DNA from: DASRSE01 sp035656655
Lineage (GTDB): Bacteria; Planctomycetota; Planctomycetia; Pirellulales; DASRSE01
Direction: 5' to 3'
Assembly: GCA_035656655.1 (NCBI GenBank)
Contig: DASRSE010000259.1
Coordinates: 1 to 23,536 of the forward strand
DNA length: 23,536 bases
Shown here: positions 7,467 through 13,888 of the stretch, piece by piece
Layout: the number at the start of each line of letters is the position of its first letter
Numbering within the stretch: the first letter of the stretch is position 1
Program-made: the position numbers and the translations under genes
Notes under the pieces: generated by a model
Databases searched by the model: none
Told to the model about the DNA's origin: nothing
The model's input: the letters and a program-made list of their open reading frames with translations, nothing else

Positions 7467-8903
7467 ATGGGACAGTTACGTTTTCTCGTACCACGCCTGG
7501 AACAGATTGAAAGCCAGGCGGTTGCTCGCGGTTATCTGTCCGGCATGGACGAGCTTCCTTGGCAGACCCGCACCTTCTGGGATGGCAAACAACTCGTCGC
7601 GGAGCGCGACGATCGCGATTCGGGCTATTTTTTCATTCCATGGCGTTCGTCTTTCGGCGCGATGGCCTTGTCCACGGCCACGCTGCTGGAGCGCGAGGAA
7701 CCGTACCATCTGCCGGTCGAACTGGCGCGCGGAACGCTCAATCGGCTGCGCAATCAGCGGAGCGTTTGGGAGTCGTTGGGGCTGATTGCCTCGACCGAGA
7801 TCGAGCGCCAGCTGCGCCTCGGAATGGAGCGCTTTTGCCGCGCGATGCTGACCCAGCATATTGATGTCTTGGCCGCGGCCGACGATGCTCAGGCCGCAAT
7901 CGAAGCGGCCCTACAAGGGATGTCGCTTCTGACCGACGATTATGTCCAGCAGTCGGTGGCCGCGCGGAAACGCGTCCATTCGCGGCTGCCGACCTTATTC
8001 GGCTCGGTCGTCGATGCGAGCCTGGTCGCGGACAGCAATGCGCAGGAGTTTAATGAGGCTTGCGATACCGCCTGCGTGCCGTTTGTCTGGGGTGAAATCG
8101 AGCGCGAACAGGGCCGCTACGATTGGACCCAAGTCGATCGCTACTTCGCTTGGTGTCAGTCGCAGGGGCTGCGCGTTTGCGCGGGTCCGCTGATTCAACT
8201 GACCAAAACGGCCGCGCCCGCTTGGATTGCCTTGTGGGACGGCGAGTTCGAGCATCTCCTCTCTTTTGCCAATGCGTTCATCCAAGCGGCCATCCACCGC
8301 TATCGAGGCAAAGTTGCGCTGTGGCAAGCTTCCTCCGGGCTGAACTCGAGCCGCTTGCTGGAGCTCAATGAAGAACAACTGCTCCAGCTCGCGGCCTATT
8401 CACTGGATACGTTCCGCCGGGCCGATCCGCGGGCCCCGGTCATTTTGTCGATCGATCAACCGTGGGCCGAGTACATGGCCCACGCCGAGATCGAATTGTC
8501 TCCGCTGCAATTTGCCGACAGCTTGGCGCGGCTCGAATTGGGATTGGCCGGAATCGGCCTGCAAATGAATTTTGACTTTTCCGCGGCCGGGACGCTGCCG
8601 CGCGATTGGCTGGAGATCAGCCGTCAGCTCGATCGTTGGACCACGCTCGGTTTGCCGCTCCTGGTCCTGCCGACCATGCCCGACTTGGGCAGCAACTGCG
8701 CCGAAGCGGTCCAGTTGGCATGGCTGCAACGGTTTTTGGGAGTGCTGCTCTCGAAGCCCGCCGTGCAAGCCATCTTTTGGCAACGCTGGCAAGACGACGC
8801 GACCGCCGACGGGCCGCAAAACGCCGGACTCGTCGACATCATCGGGCAACCGAAACGGGCTTTGAAAATCCTCAAGGAATTTCGCCAAGCCCATCTGATC
8901 TAA
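7467..8903 (+). CDS. GH10 (endo-xylanase fold) protein with degenerate catalytic motifs
   Basis: A 478-residue protein. From about residue 195 it follows the plan of glycoside hydrolase family 10: an F-N-E-A-C segment, VWGEIEREQGRYDWTQVDRYFAWCQSQGLRVCAGPLI, then HRYRGKVALWQASSGLN. In active xylanases the last block reads W-D-V-x-N-E, with Glu as the acid/base. Here residues 286-291 are WQASSG and the Glu is missing. The region expected to carry the nucleophile Glu (residues 399-407, LVLPTMPDL) also lacks it. The N-terminal 190 residues match nothing I know. There is no signal peptide, which is unusual for a polysaccharide hydrolase. It may be a catalytically inactive sugar-binding or regulatory relative. 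The start at 7467 is chosen because the frame upstream encodes Arg-rich, family-unlike sequence. Confidence 0.6.
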   Translation: MGQLRFLVPRLEQIESQAVARGYLSGMDELPWQTRTFWDGKQLVAERDDRDSGYFFIPWRSSFGAMALSTATLLEREEPYHLPVELARGTLNRLRNQRSVWESLGLIASTEIERQLRLGMERFCRAMLTQHIDVLAAADDAQAAIEAALQGMSLLTDDYVQQSVAARKRVHSRLPTLFGSVVDASLVADSNAQEFNEACDTACVPFVWGEIEREQGRYDWTQVDRYFAWCQSQGLRVCAGPLIQLTKTAAPAWIALWDGEFEHLLSFANAFIQAAIHRYRGKVALWQASSGLNSSRLLELNEEQLLQLAAYSLDTFRRADPRAPVILSIDQPWAEYMAHAEIELSPLQFADSLARLELGLAGIGLQMNFDFSAAGTLPRDWLEISRQLDRWTTLGLPLLVLPTMPDLGSNCAEAVQLAWLQRFLGVLLSKPAVQAIFWQRWQDDATADGPQNAGLVDIIGQPKRALKILKEFRQAHLI

Positions 8904-8987
8904 ATCGCCACTCGGCGAGCGCCGCCGCGAGCAATGGCGAGCTTCTGACAAACCCGTGAAATAGCACGGCCGCGATTCCTGTAAATC

Positions 8988-9003
8988 TGCTGGATAACAA
9001 GCA
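8988..9003 (+). promoter_or_regulatory. Dyad upstream of cysT, candidate activator site
   Basis: TGCTGGATAACAAGCA is a 16-bp near-palindrome (TGCTGG-N4-CAAGCA). It is nearly identical to the two sites upstream of sbp. The 17 bases 8988-9004 match the minus strand of 13291-13307 at 15 positions. Its centre is about 63 bp upstream of the start expected from the sigma-54 promoter at 9033-9048. A Fis-type helix-turn-helix activator would be a natural ligand; this is inference from position and symmetry. Confidence 0.6.
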
Positions 9004-9032
9004 AATTGCGCTTGAATATGGGTTTTTTTCGC

Positions 9033-9048
9033 TGGCATGGGCGTTGCA
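9033..9048 (+). promoter_or_regulatory. Sigma-54 (RpoN) promoter of the cysTWA-yezD unit
   Basis: TGGCATGGGCGTTGCA matches the -24/-12 consensus TGGCACR-N4-TTGCW with one mismatch (T for C at the sixth base). It keeps the invariant GG (9034-9035) and GC (9046-9047) exactly ten bases apart. A T-run (9023-9029) lies just upstream, as is common for these promoters. Transcription would start near 9059, leaving a leader of about 105 nt before the cysT ATG. Confidence 0.7.
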
Positions 9049-9163
9049 AAAGCCTGAAAAGCCGGTGGTAAACGGTGTCGAATCACTCCCGAACGACGCG
9101 CGGCGCATGGGTGGAGCGGCGGGAACGGAATCAAGGAAGAGTTCCAGAAGACGGTGGCTGCTA

Positions 9164-10003
9164 ATGAAACGATGGTTCAAACAACCGAGCGTGCTGCCAG
9201 GCTTTGGCTTGTCGCTGGGGTACACCGTTTTTTATTTGTGCCTGATCGTGCTGATTCCGCTGGCCGCGTTGTTTTGCAAGACCGCCACGCTCACCTGGCC
9301 CCAGTTTTGGGAGACGGTCACGGATGAGCGGGTACTGGCTTCATACCGACTCACGTTTGGCGCGGCGTTCGCCGCGGCGGCCCTCAACTCGGTGCTCGGC
9401 TTTGTCGTGGCCTGGACCCTGATTCGTTACCCCTTTCCGGGCAAGCGATTGCTCGACGCCCTGATCGACTTGCCGTTCGCGCTGCCGACGGCCGTATCCG
9501 GGATTACGCTGGTTACGATTTATTCGCAGAACGGTCTCGTGGGACGCTGGCTGGAGAGACTCGGCATCACCGTCGCCTTCACGCCCCTCGGCGTGTTGAT
9601 CGCGATGATGTTCATCGGCTTGCCGTTTGTGATCCGCACGCTCCAACCGGCGCTTGCGGAGCTCGATCTGGAAGCCGAGGACGCGGCCGCCAGTCTGGGG
9701 GCGACGCGCTGGCAGACGTTTCGCCGGGTGATCTTCCCTTCGACTGCCCCCGCGGTCATTACGGGCTTTGCGCTGGCTTTTGCGCGCGGGCTGGGCGAAT
9801 ACGGCTCCATCATATTCATCGCCGGCAATCTACCGCTGAAGACCGAAATCACGCCCTTGTTGATCATGATGAAGCTCGACGAGCATGATGAACAAGGCGC
9901 GACCGCGATCGCCGTGGTCATTCTGCTGGCCTCGTTTTTCATTTTGCTTGGAATCAATGGCTTGCAGCGATTTACGGGTCAAGCGCGGGCGAGAGGAGTC
10001 TAA
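9164..10003 (+). CDS. cysT: Sulfate ABC transporter permease CysT (CysU)
   Basis: This 279-residue protein is one of the two membrane subunits of the CysTWA sulfate/thiosulfate importer. It begins MKRWFKQPSVLPGFGLSLGY, the standard N-terminus of CysT, and has about six hydrophobic helices. The cytoplasmic EAA loop that docks on the ATPase is EDAAASLGATRWQTFRRVIFPS, followed by the conserved FARGLGEYGSIIFIAGN segment. The segment DLPFALPTAVSGITL is typical of sulfate and molybdate permeases; the gene set and CysT-specific ends favour sulfate. The ATG at 9164 gives the family's usual N-terminus, although the nearest purine-rich stretch (GGAAGAG) is rather far upstream. It is first in an operon with cysW three bases after its stop codon, and is likely driven by the sigma-54 promoter at 9033-9048. 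Confidence 0.95.
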   Translation: MKRWFKQPSVLPGFGLSLGYTVFYLCLIVLIPLAALFCKTATLTWPQFWETVTDERVLASYRLTFGAAFAAAALNSVLGFVVAWTLIRYPFPGKRLLDALIDLPFALPTAVSGITLVTIYSQNGLVGRWLERLGITVAFTPLGVLIAMMFIGLPFVIRTLQPALAELDLEAEDAAASLGATRWQTFRRVIFPSTAPAVITGFALAFARGLGEYGSIIFIAGNLPLKTEITPLLIMMKLDEHDEQGATAIAVVILLASFFILLGINGLQRFTGQARARGV

Positions 10004-10006
10004 GGC

Positions 10007-10900
10007 ATGGCAACGGCGGCTGCTTCCCAATCCACGATGATCGACACCGCGCGGCGGCTCGCGGCGCGAGACTCAGCGGGCCTGCGCCGCGGCGCGATCG
10101 CGGTCACCGTGGCGTTTCTGTCTCTGTTTCTGATCTTGCCGCTGGGCGTCCTGTTCTATGAAGCATTCGCCGGGGGGCTGAAGCTGTATTGCCAGAGCGT
10201 GTTCAACCGCAGCACGGGGCATGCGCTTGAACTCACGCTTCTGGCGGCGGCGATTGCCGTGCCGGCCAATCTGCTATTTGGGATCGCGGCAGCTTGGGCC
10301 GTGGCAAAGTTTGAATTCAAAGGCAAGAGCTTGCTGACCGCGCTGATTGATTTGCCTTTTGCGGTCTCACCGGTTATTGCCGGCTTGATCTTCGTGCTTG
10401 TATTCGGTCGAACCGGCTGGTTTGGCGATTGGCTCGATGATCAGGACGTGGAAATCATCTTCGCCGTGCCAGGCATTGTGCTGGCGACGATCTTCGTGAC
10501 CTTTCCATATATCGCGCGCGAGTTGATTCCCTTAATGCAGGAACAGGGGACGGAAGAAGAGCAAGCGGCGCTGGCGCTCGGGGCGAACGGTTGGCAGACC
10601 TTTTGGCGCGTGACGTTGCCGAACATCAAGTGGAGCTTGTTGTATGGAGTTTTGCTGTGCAACGCGCGAGCGATGGGCGAGTTCGGCGCGGTCTCAGTCG
10701 TGTCGGGCCACATTCAAGACAAAACGAACACGCTGCCGCTGCATATCGAACTGCTCTATGCCAGCAACACGGCCGCGGCCTTTGCCGTCGCGACGCTGTT
10801 GGCGTTGCTGGCAGTGGTGACTCTGGCGGCAAAAACCGCCTTGGAGTGGAAGATGCGACAGCAAGCGCGCCGCAGTGCGGTGCCCATCACAATCCCTTAG
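10007..10900 (+). CDS. cysW: Sulfate ABC transporter permease CysW
   Basis: The 297-residue second permease of the sulfate importer, pairing with CysT. It has about six membrane helices after a 30-residue N-terminal tail. The segment LIDLPFAVSPVIAGLIFVLVFGRTGWFG is characteristic of CysW. The EAA loop is EEQAALALGANGWQTFWRVTLPN, followed by NARAMGEFGAVSVVSGHI, the CysW version of the GEYG block. The start lies three bases after the cysT stop, with AGGAG overlapping the end of cysT, so translational coupling is likely. Twelve bases separate it from cysA. Confidence 0.95.
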   Translation: MATAAASQSTMIDTARRLAARDSAGLRRGAIAVTVAFLSLFLILPLGVLFYEAFAGGLKLYCQSVFNRSTGHALELTLLAAAIAVPANLLFGIAAAWAVAKFEFKGKSLLTALIDLPFAVSPVIAGLIFVLVFGRTGWFGDWLDDQDVEIIFAVPGIVLATIFVTFPYIARELIPLMQEQGTEEEQAALALGANGWQTFWRVTLPNIKWSLLYGVLLCNARAMGEFGAVSVVSGHIQDKTNTLPLHIELLYASNTAAAFAVATLLALLAVVTLAAKTALEWKMRQQARRSAVPITIP

Positions 10901-10912
10901 CGAGGAGCCATC

Positions 10913-11989
10913 ATGGGCATCGAAGTCCGTCGGGTCACCAAAACGTTCGGCGTCTACAAGGCGCTCGATGACGTCAATCTAACCATCGAAAGCGGCGAGT
11001 TGGTTTCTCTGCTCGGCCCCTCTGGGTCCGGCAAAACCACGCTGCTGCGGATCATTGCCGGGCTCGAGGTTCCGGACGATCGGCGGCACAGCCAAATTCT
11101 CTTCGACGGGGTCGACGTCGCGCGGCAGGCCATTGGGCAGCGGCGCGTCGGCTTCGTCTTTCAGCACTACGCCTTGTTCCGGCATCTGACGGTCTTTGAA
11201 AACGTGGCCTTTGGCTTGCGCGTCCGGCCCAGCGCAACCCGCCCGCGGCCGGCCCTTATCAATGACAAAGTTCGCGAACTGCTCCGCCTGATCCAACTCG
11301 AAGGATTTAGCAATCGCTATCCGGCGCAGCTTTCTGGGGGACAGCGGCAACGCGTTGCCTTGGCTCGAGCGCTGGCGATCGAGCCGCAAGTGCTGTTGCT
11401 GGACGAGCCGTTTGGGGCGCTCGATGCCAAGGTGCGCCAAGGCCTGCGGGCATGGCTGCGCCGGCTGCACGAAGAACTGCGCATGACGAGCGTGCTGGTG
11501 ACGCACGATCAGGAGGAAGCGCTCGAGGTCTCCGACCGAGTGGTGATCATGAACCATTCCAAGGTGGAACAAGTGGGAACTCCAGAAGACATCTTTCATC
11601 AGCCGAAGTCGGAATTCGTAATGGATTTTTTGGGGCAAGTGAACGTGTTCCACGCGCGCGTCGAGCACGGTCGAGCGGTGCTCGACAATGTGCGTTTTGA
11701 CGTGCCGGAGTTGGCTGGGTCGGCGATGGACCAAGCGACTTTGTATGCGCGGCCGCACGAACTGGAAATTGAGCGCGCGCGCAACGGCGCGCCGGCCATC
11801 GCGGCCCGCGTGCTCCGCATCAACCCGGCCGGCGCCGTCGCGAAGGTGGCCCTTCGCCGAGCCGCTGGCGGAGAGCTGCAGGTCGATCTCCCCTTTGAGC
11901 GCTTTCAAGAATTAGCGCTGCGGACGGGCGAGGAGGTATTCGTGGCGCTGCGGCGAGTTCGCGTCTTCGCCCCGGAATATGTCATCTGA
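10913..11989 (+). CDS. cysA: Sulfate ABC transporter ATPase CysA
   Basis: The 358-residue ATPase of the sulfate importer. All ABC motifs are intact: Walker A GPSGSGKT at 35-42, Q-loop Gln84, signature LSGGQ at 140-144, Walker B LLLDEP at 161-166 and switch His198. The FQHYALFRHMTVF-type segment (here FRHLTVFENVAFGLRVR) is characteristic of CysA. The C-terminal 120 residues (FLGQVNVFHARVEHG onward) form the regulatory TOBE-like domain with the LYARPHELEIER block seen in CysA. GAGGAG lies seven bases upstream of the ATG. It is the third gene of the operon and is followed after 62 bp by a YezD-like gene. Confidence 0.95.
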   Translation: MGIEVRRVTKTFGVYKALDDVNLTIESGELVSLLGPSGSGKTTLLRIIAGLEVPDDRRHSQILFDGVDVARQAIGQRRVGFVFQHYALFRHLTVFENVAFGLRVRPSATRPRPALINDKVRELLRLIQLEGFSNRYPAQLSGGQRQRVALARALAIEPQVLLLDEPFGALDAKVRQGLRAWLRRLHEELRMTSVLVTHDQEEALEVSDRVVIMNHSKVEQVGTPEDIFHQPKSEFVMDFLGQVNVFHARVEHGRAVLDNVRFDVPELAGSAMDQATLYARPHELEIERARNGAPAIAARVLRINPAGAVAKVALRRAAGGELQVDLPFERFQELALRTGEEVFVALRRVRVFAPEYVI

Positions 11990-12051
11990 GACTTCCCTCC
12001 GCGCGGACGTTCGCTTTCCAAATTGGACTCGGTTTTCCGGAGATTCGACCC

Positions 12052-12228
12052 ATGAGCCAAGATAGCGCGCTCGAAAATTCCGCGGTGCCCGCGGACCAGG
12101 ACCTGCGGGTGATTCGCGAGGCGCTGCAGGGCCTCAAATTTGGCAGCGTGACGATTGTGGTGCAAGATGGCGTGATCGTGCAAATCGACCGGACCGAGCG
12201 CCGCCGGTTGCGCCGTGCCAAAGACTAA
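12052..12228 (+). CDS. YezD-like (DUF2292) small protein, copy 1
   Basis: A 58-residue protein of the DUF2292 family, whose named member is Bacillus YezD. Its function is unknown. The conserved core runs from residue 19 to 55: VIREALQGLKFGSVTIVVQD, then GVIVQIDRTERRRLR, which predicts a helix, a beta-hairpin and a basic tail. CCGGAG lies about ten bases before the ATG. It is the last gene of the cysTWA unit. A second copy at 15066-15275 closes the sbp unit; over 31 core residues they share 24 identities, and the remaining changes are mostly conservative. Placement after each sulfate gene set suggests a role in sulfate uptake or early assimilation, which is inference. Confidence 0.88.
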   Translation: MSQDSALENSAVPADQDLRVIREALQGLKFGSVTIVVQDGVIVQIDRTERRRLRRAKD

Positions 12229-12344
12229 CCGCCTCCTATCAATGTCTTCTCGCATCGGCGGCATTGCCCTCCTAGCAAAGACGTTGCACTCTTGATTGGC
12301 CAGCCCGGAGCGGGCCGAAGCCACCGCGAAGTTATTTTCCGCCG

Positions 12345-13148
12345 CTAAACCGTCCGCGCTAGTTCAGCCGGCGAAGCGGCTTCGGCGGGGCCGGCCGACA
12401 GCTCTGCGAGAATTTCGCCGTGCAAGGTTTCTTCCAATTGGCCAAGCGCTCGCGCGATGGTCGCACCATCGAGGCAGCGATGATCGTACGTCAAACGCAC
12501 ATCCAGCGAGCCATCCGGCTCGAAAGTCCCATAGTTGAGCGTCGTGGTCATCGGCGAGAGGACGTGCAAGCTGCCGGCCCCAAAGCGAGCGGCCACGCTA
12601 ATGCCAAAGGTGCCAAAAAAACGCGCTCGCTGCGCGCCGTCGGTGCTTAAACCAAACCACCAGATAAAGCGGCGAATCGGCTTGGGAAAACGGCTTAGCA
12701 GCATCGCTTGGCGAAAACTGGCGACCTGCTCAAATTCGGCGCTCTCATATTCGCGTATCAGCCGGTCCAGCGCCGTTAGCGGAATCGTCTCCGGGCTGGC
12801 GATGCGCCCGAAAAAGACGCCATTCTCGCCGCGATAACTCCGTTCCACGCTGAACGAGGCGACATTCAAGGGATGCTCGTATAAGTGTCCCCACGGAAAG
12901 CTGATATAGGCCCGGCGCAGTTCGGCCTGTTTCGCCGAGACGATCGAATAGGCCTTGAGAAAGATCGCGCACCAACTGACATGGCGCGGCCACGCAGCGC
13001 GGGCCTCCTTCACCGCGGCCAAGCGCATTTTGCGCTGCACCGGAATGCTCGGCAGTTTGCGCGCTTCATAGAGCAAATCGCCCACGAAACGGCGCGGCAA
13101 CGACAGCCCAATGCGGCGGCCGCGGACGAAGGGAATCGGTTCATTCAT
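12345..13148 (-). CDS. Stand-alone 2-oxoacid dehydrogenase acyltransferase (E2) catalytic domain
   Basis: A 267-residue protein resembling only the C-terminal catalytic domain of dihydrolipoamide acyltransferases (PF00198) and the related chloramphenicol acetyltransferase fold. The signature DHRCLDG at 222-228 carries the catalytic His223 and Asp227. Before it come SPMTTTLNYGTFEPDGSLDVRLTY and the FGTFGISVAARFGAGSLHVL block, which align with the family's conserved strands. The lipoyl and E1/E3-binding domains of full E2 proteins are absent, so it cannot form a normal dehydrogenase complex; it probably acylates some other thiol or amine. It lies on the strand opposite to the sulfate genes and splits them into two units. 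The ATG at 13148 is the only good start. It may have its own promoter within 13149-13290, which I could not identify. Confidence 0.82.
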   Translation of the reverse strand: MNEPIPFVRGRRIGLSLPRRFVGDLLYEARKLPSIPVQRKMRLAAVKEARAAWPRHVSWCAIFLKAYSIVSAKQAELRRAYISFPWGHLYEHPLNVASFSVERSYRGENGVFFGRIASPETIPLTALDRLIREYESAEFEQVASFRQAMLLSRFPKPIRRFIWWFGLSTDGAQRARFFGTFGISVAARFGAGSLHVLSPMTTTLNYGTFEPDGSLDVRLTYDHRCLDGATIARALGQLEETLHGEILAELSAGPAEAASPAELARTV

Positions 13149-13291
13149 GGATGACCATTGCGAGAAACACGCCCCGGCCCAAAATAGCCGCTCAAATCGG
13201 CCCTCTTTCTATTGAATAACGCGAAGCGAAGCAGGTCAATCGGGGAGGAGCCTCAACCGGCCCCTTGCGCTGACAGATTGGCCCGCATGAT

Positions 13292-13328
13292 TGCTCGTTT
13301 TCCAGCACGGAAGTCTGGAAAACCAGCA
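13292..13328. promoter_or_regulatory. Two dyad sites 21 bp apart, candidate enhancer of sbp
   Basis: The minus strand of 13292-13307 reads TGCTGGAAAACGAGCA and the plus strand of 13313-13328 reads GTCTGGAAAACCAGCA. Both fit the dyad TGCTGG-N4-CCAGCA with one or two mismatches. They face each other, so together they also make a 9-bp perfect inverted repeat (13297-13305 with 13315-13323). Their centres are 21 bp apart, two helical turns, and lie about 118 and 139 bp upstream of the expected start of transcription, the usual distance for sigma-54 activator sites. The same motif occurs before cysT. Confidence 0.65.
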
Positions 13329-13412
13329 GATTTGCTTACCTTTCAGCGGGCGGAAGTCGCTTTCTGGCCCGCGACGAGCCTTGTTGCTGCAAAGGGGCCG
13401 GAGCGGCCGGTC

Positions 13413-13428
13413 TGGCACGGCAGTTGCA
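13413..13428 (+). promoter_or_regulatory. Sigma-54 (RpoN) promoter of the sbp-yezD unit
   Basis: TGGCACGGCAGTTGCA is a perfect match to the sigma-54 consensus TGGCACR-N4-TTGCW. GG is at 13414-13415 and GC at 13426-13427, with ten bases between. Transcription should start near 13439. The resulting leader before sbp would be about 450 nt and would contain the whole repeat cluster. A perfect match of eleven specified bases is expected about 0.01 times by chance in a window of this size. Confidence 0.78.
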
Positions 13429-13470
13429 AAATACGCTCCTCAACTGCGTTTGAATTCGGCGTTGTATTCC

Positions 13471-13853
13471 TCATTCCCGCGCAGGCGGTTCGGCAGGGCA
13501 TTCGTCATTCCTGCGCAGGCGGTTCGGCATGGCATTCGTCATTCCCGCCTGCGCGGGAATGACGGTACACAAGGCGCTCAGCTTCGCGGCAATGACGGTA
13601 CACGAGGCGCTTGCGGAGGGCGGGGATGACGGTTGGTCGTCTGTGTGATGGCAAGTGGGTTTGGATGTCGGCATGGCATTCGTCATTCCCGCGCAGGCGG
13701 GAATCCAGTGATGGCAGGCCAATCGGCGGCGCGCTGGATTCCCGCCTGCGCGGGAATGACGGTACGAGGGACCGCCGCCGTTCGCGGGGAGGACGGTACA
13801 CAAGGCGCCCAGCATCGCGGGAATGACGGTGTGAGAGGCGCATACCTTGGCGG
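13471..13853. repeat. Cluster of dRS3/REP-like palindromic repeats
   Basis: Three copies of the palindrome ATTCCC-N8-GGGAAT lie at 13541-13560, 13685-13704 and 13738-13757, plus two half copies (TCATTCCYGCGCAGGCGGTTCGG-like) at 13471 and 13505. Degenerate units of about 33 bp starting AATGACGGTACACRAGGCGC recur at about 13558, 13591, 13755, 13790 and 13821. ATTCCC-N8-GGGAAT is the form of the neisserial dRS3 element, and similar palindromes are scattered through many genomes. The cluster sits between the sbp promoter and the sbp start codon. Confidence 0.85.
13681..13761. repeat. 81-bp element with perfect 28-bp terminal inverted repeats
   Basis: Positions 13681-13708 and 13734-13761 are perfect reverse complements of each other over 28 bp, around a 25-bp centre. 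Each arm itself contains the palindrome ATTCCC-N8-GGGAAT. The shape is that of a REP pair (BIME-like) or a tiny non-autonomous element. In RNA it would form a very stable long hairpin in the sbp leader. No target-site duplication is obvious. Confidence 0.85.
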
Positions 13854-13888
13854 GAATATTGTTTTTTCTCAATTTCAATCGGGAGTTC

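Larger units (their letters stand above)
13149..13888. other. 740-bp spacer with regulatory sites and repeat cluster
   Basis: No gene is credible here. The first 140 bases hold nothing I recognise. Next come two dyad operator sites (13292-13328) and a sigma-54 promoter (13413-13428), then about 380 bases of dRS3/REP-like repeats (13471-13853). The ribosome binding site of sbp closes the spacer. Open frames in the repeat part encode RRRES and AGMT-type peptides, which are translations of the palindromes rather than proteins. Confidence 0.75.

Noticed and set aside
13471..13853. Possible CRISPR array
   Set aside because: The repeats are palindromes in both orientations with irregular spacing and degenerate units, not direct repeats with even spacers, and there are no cas genes.
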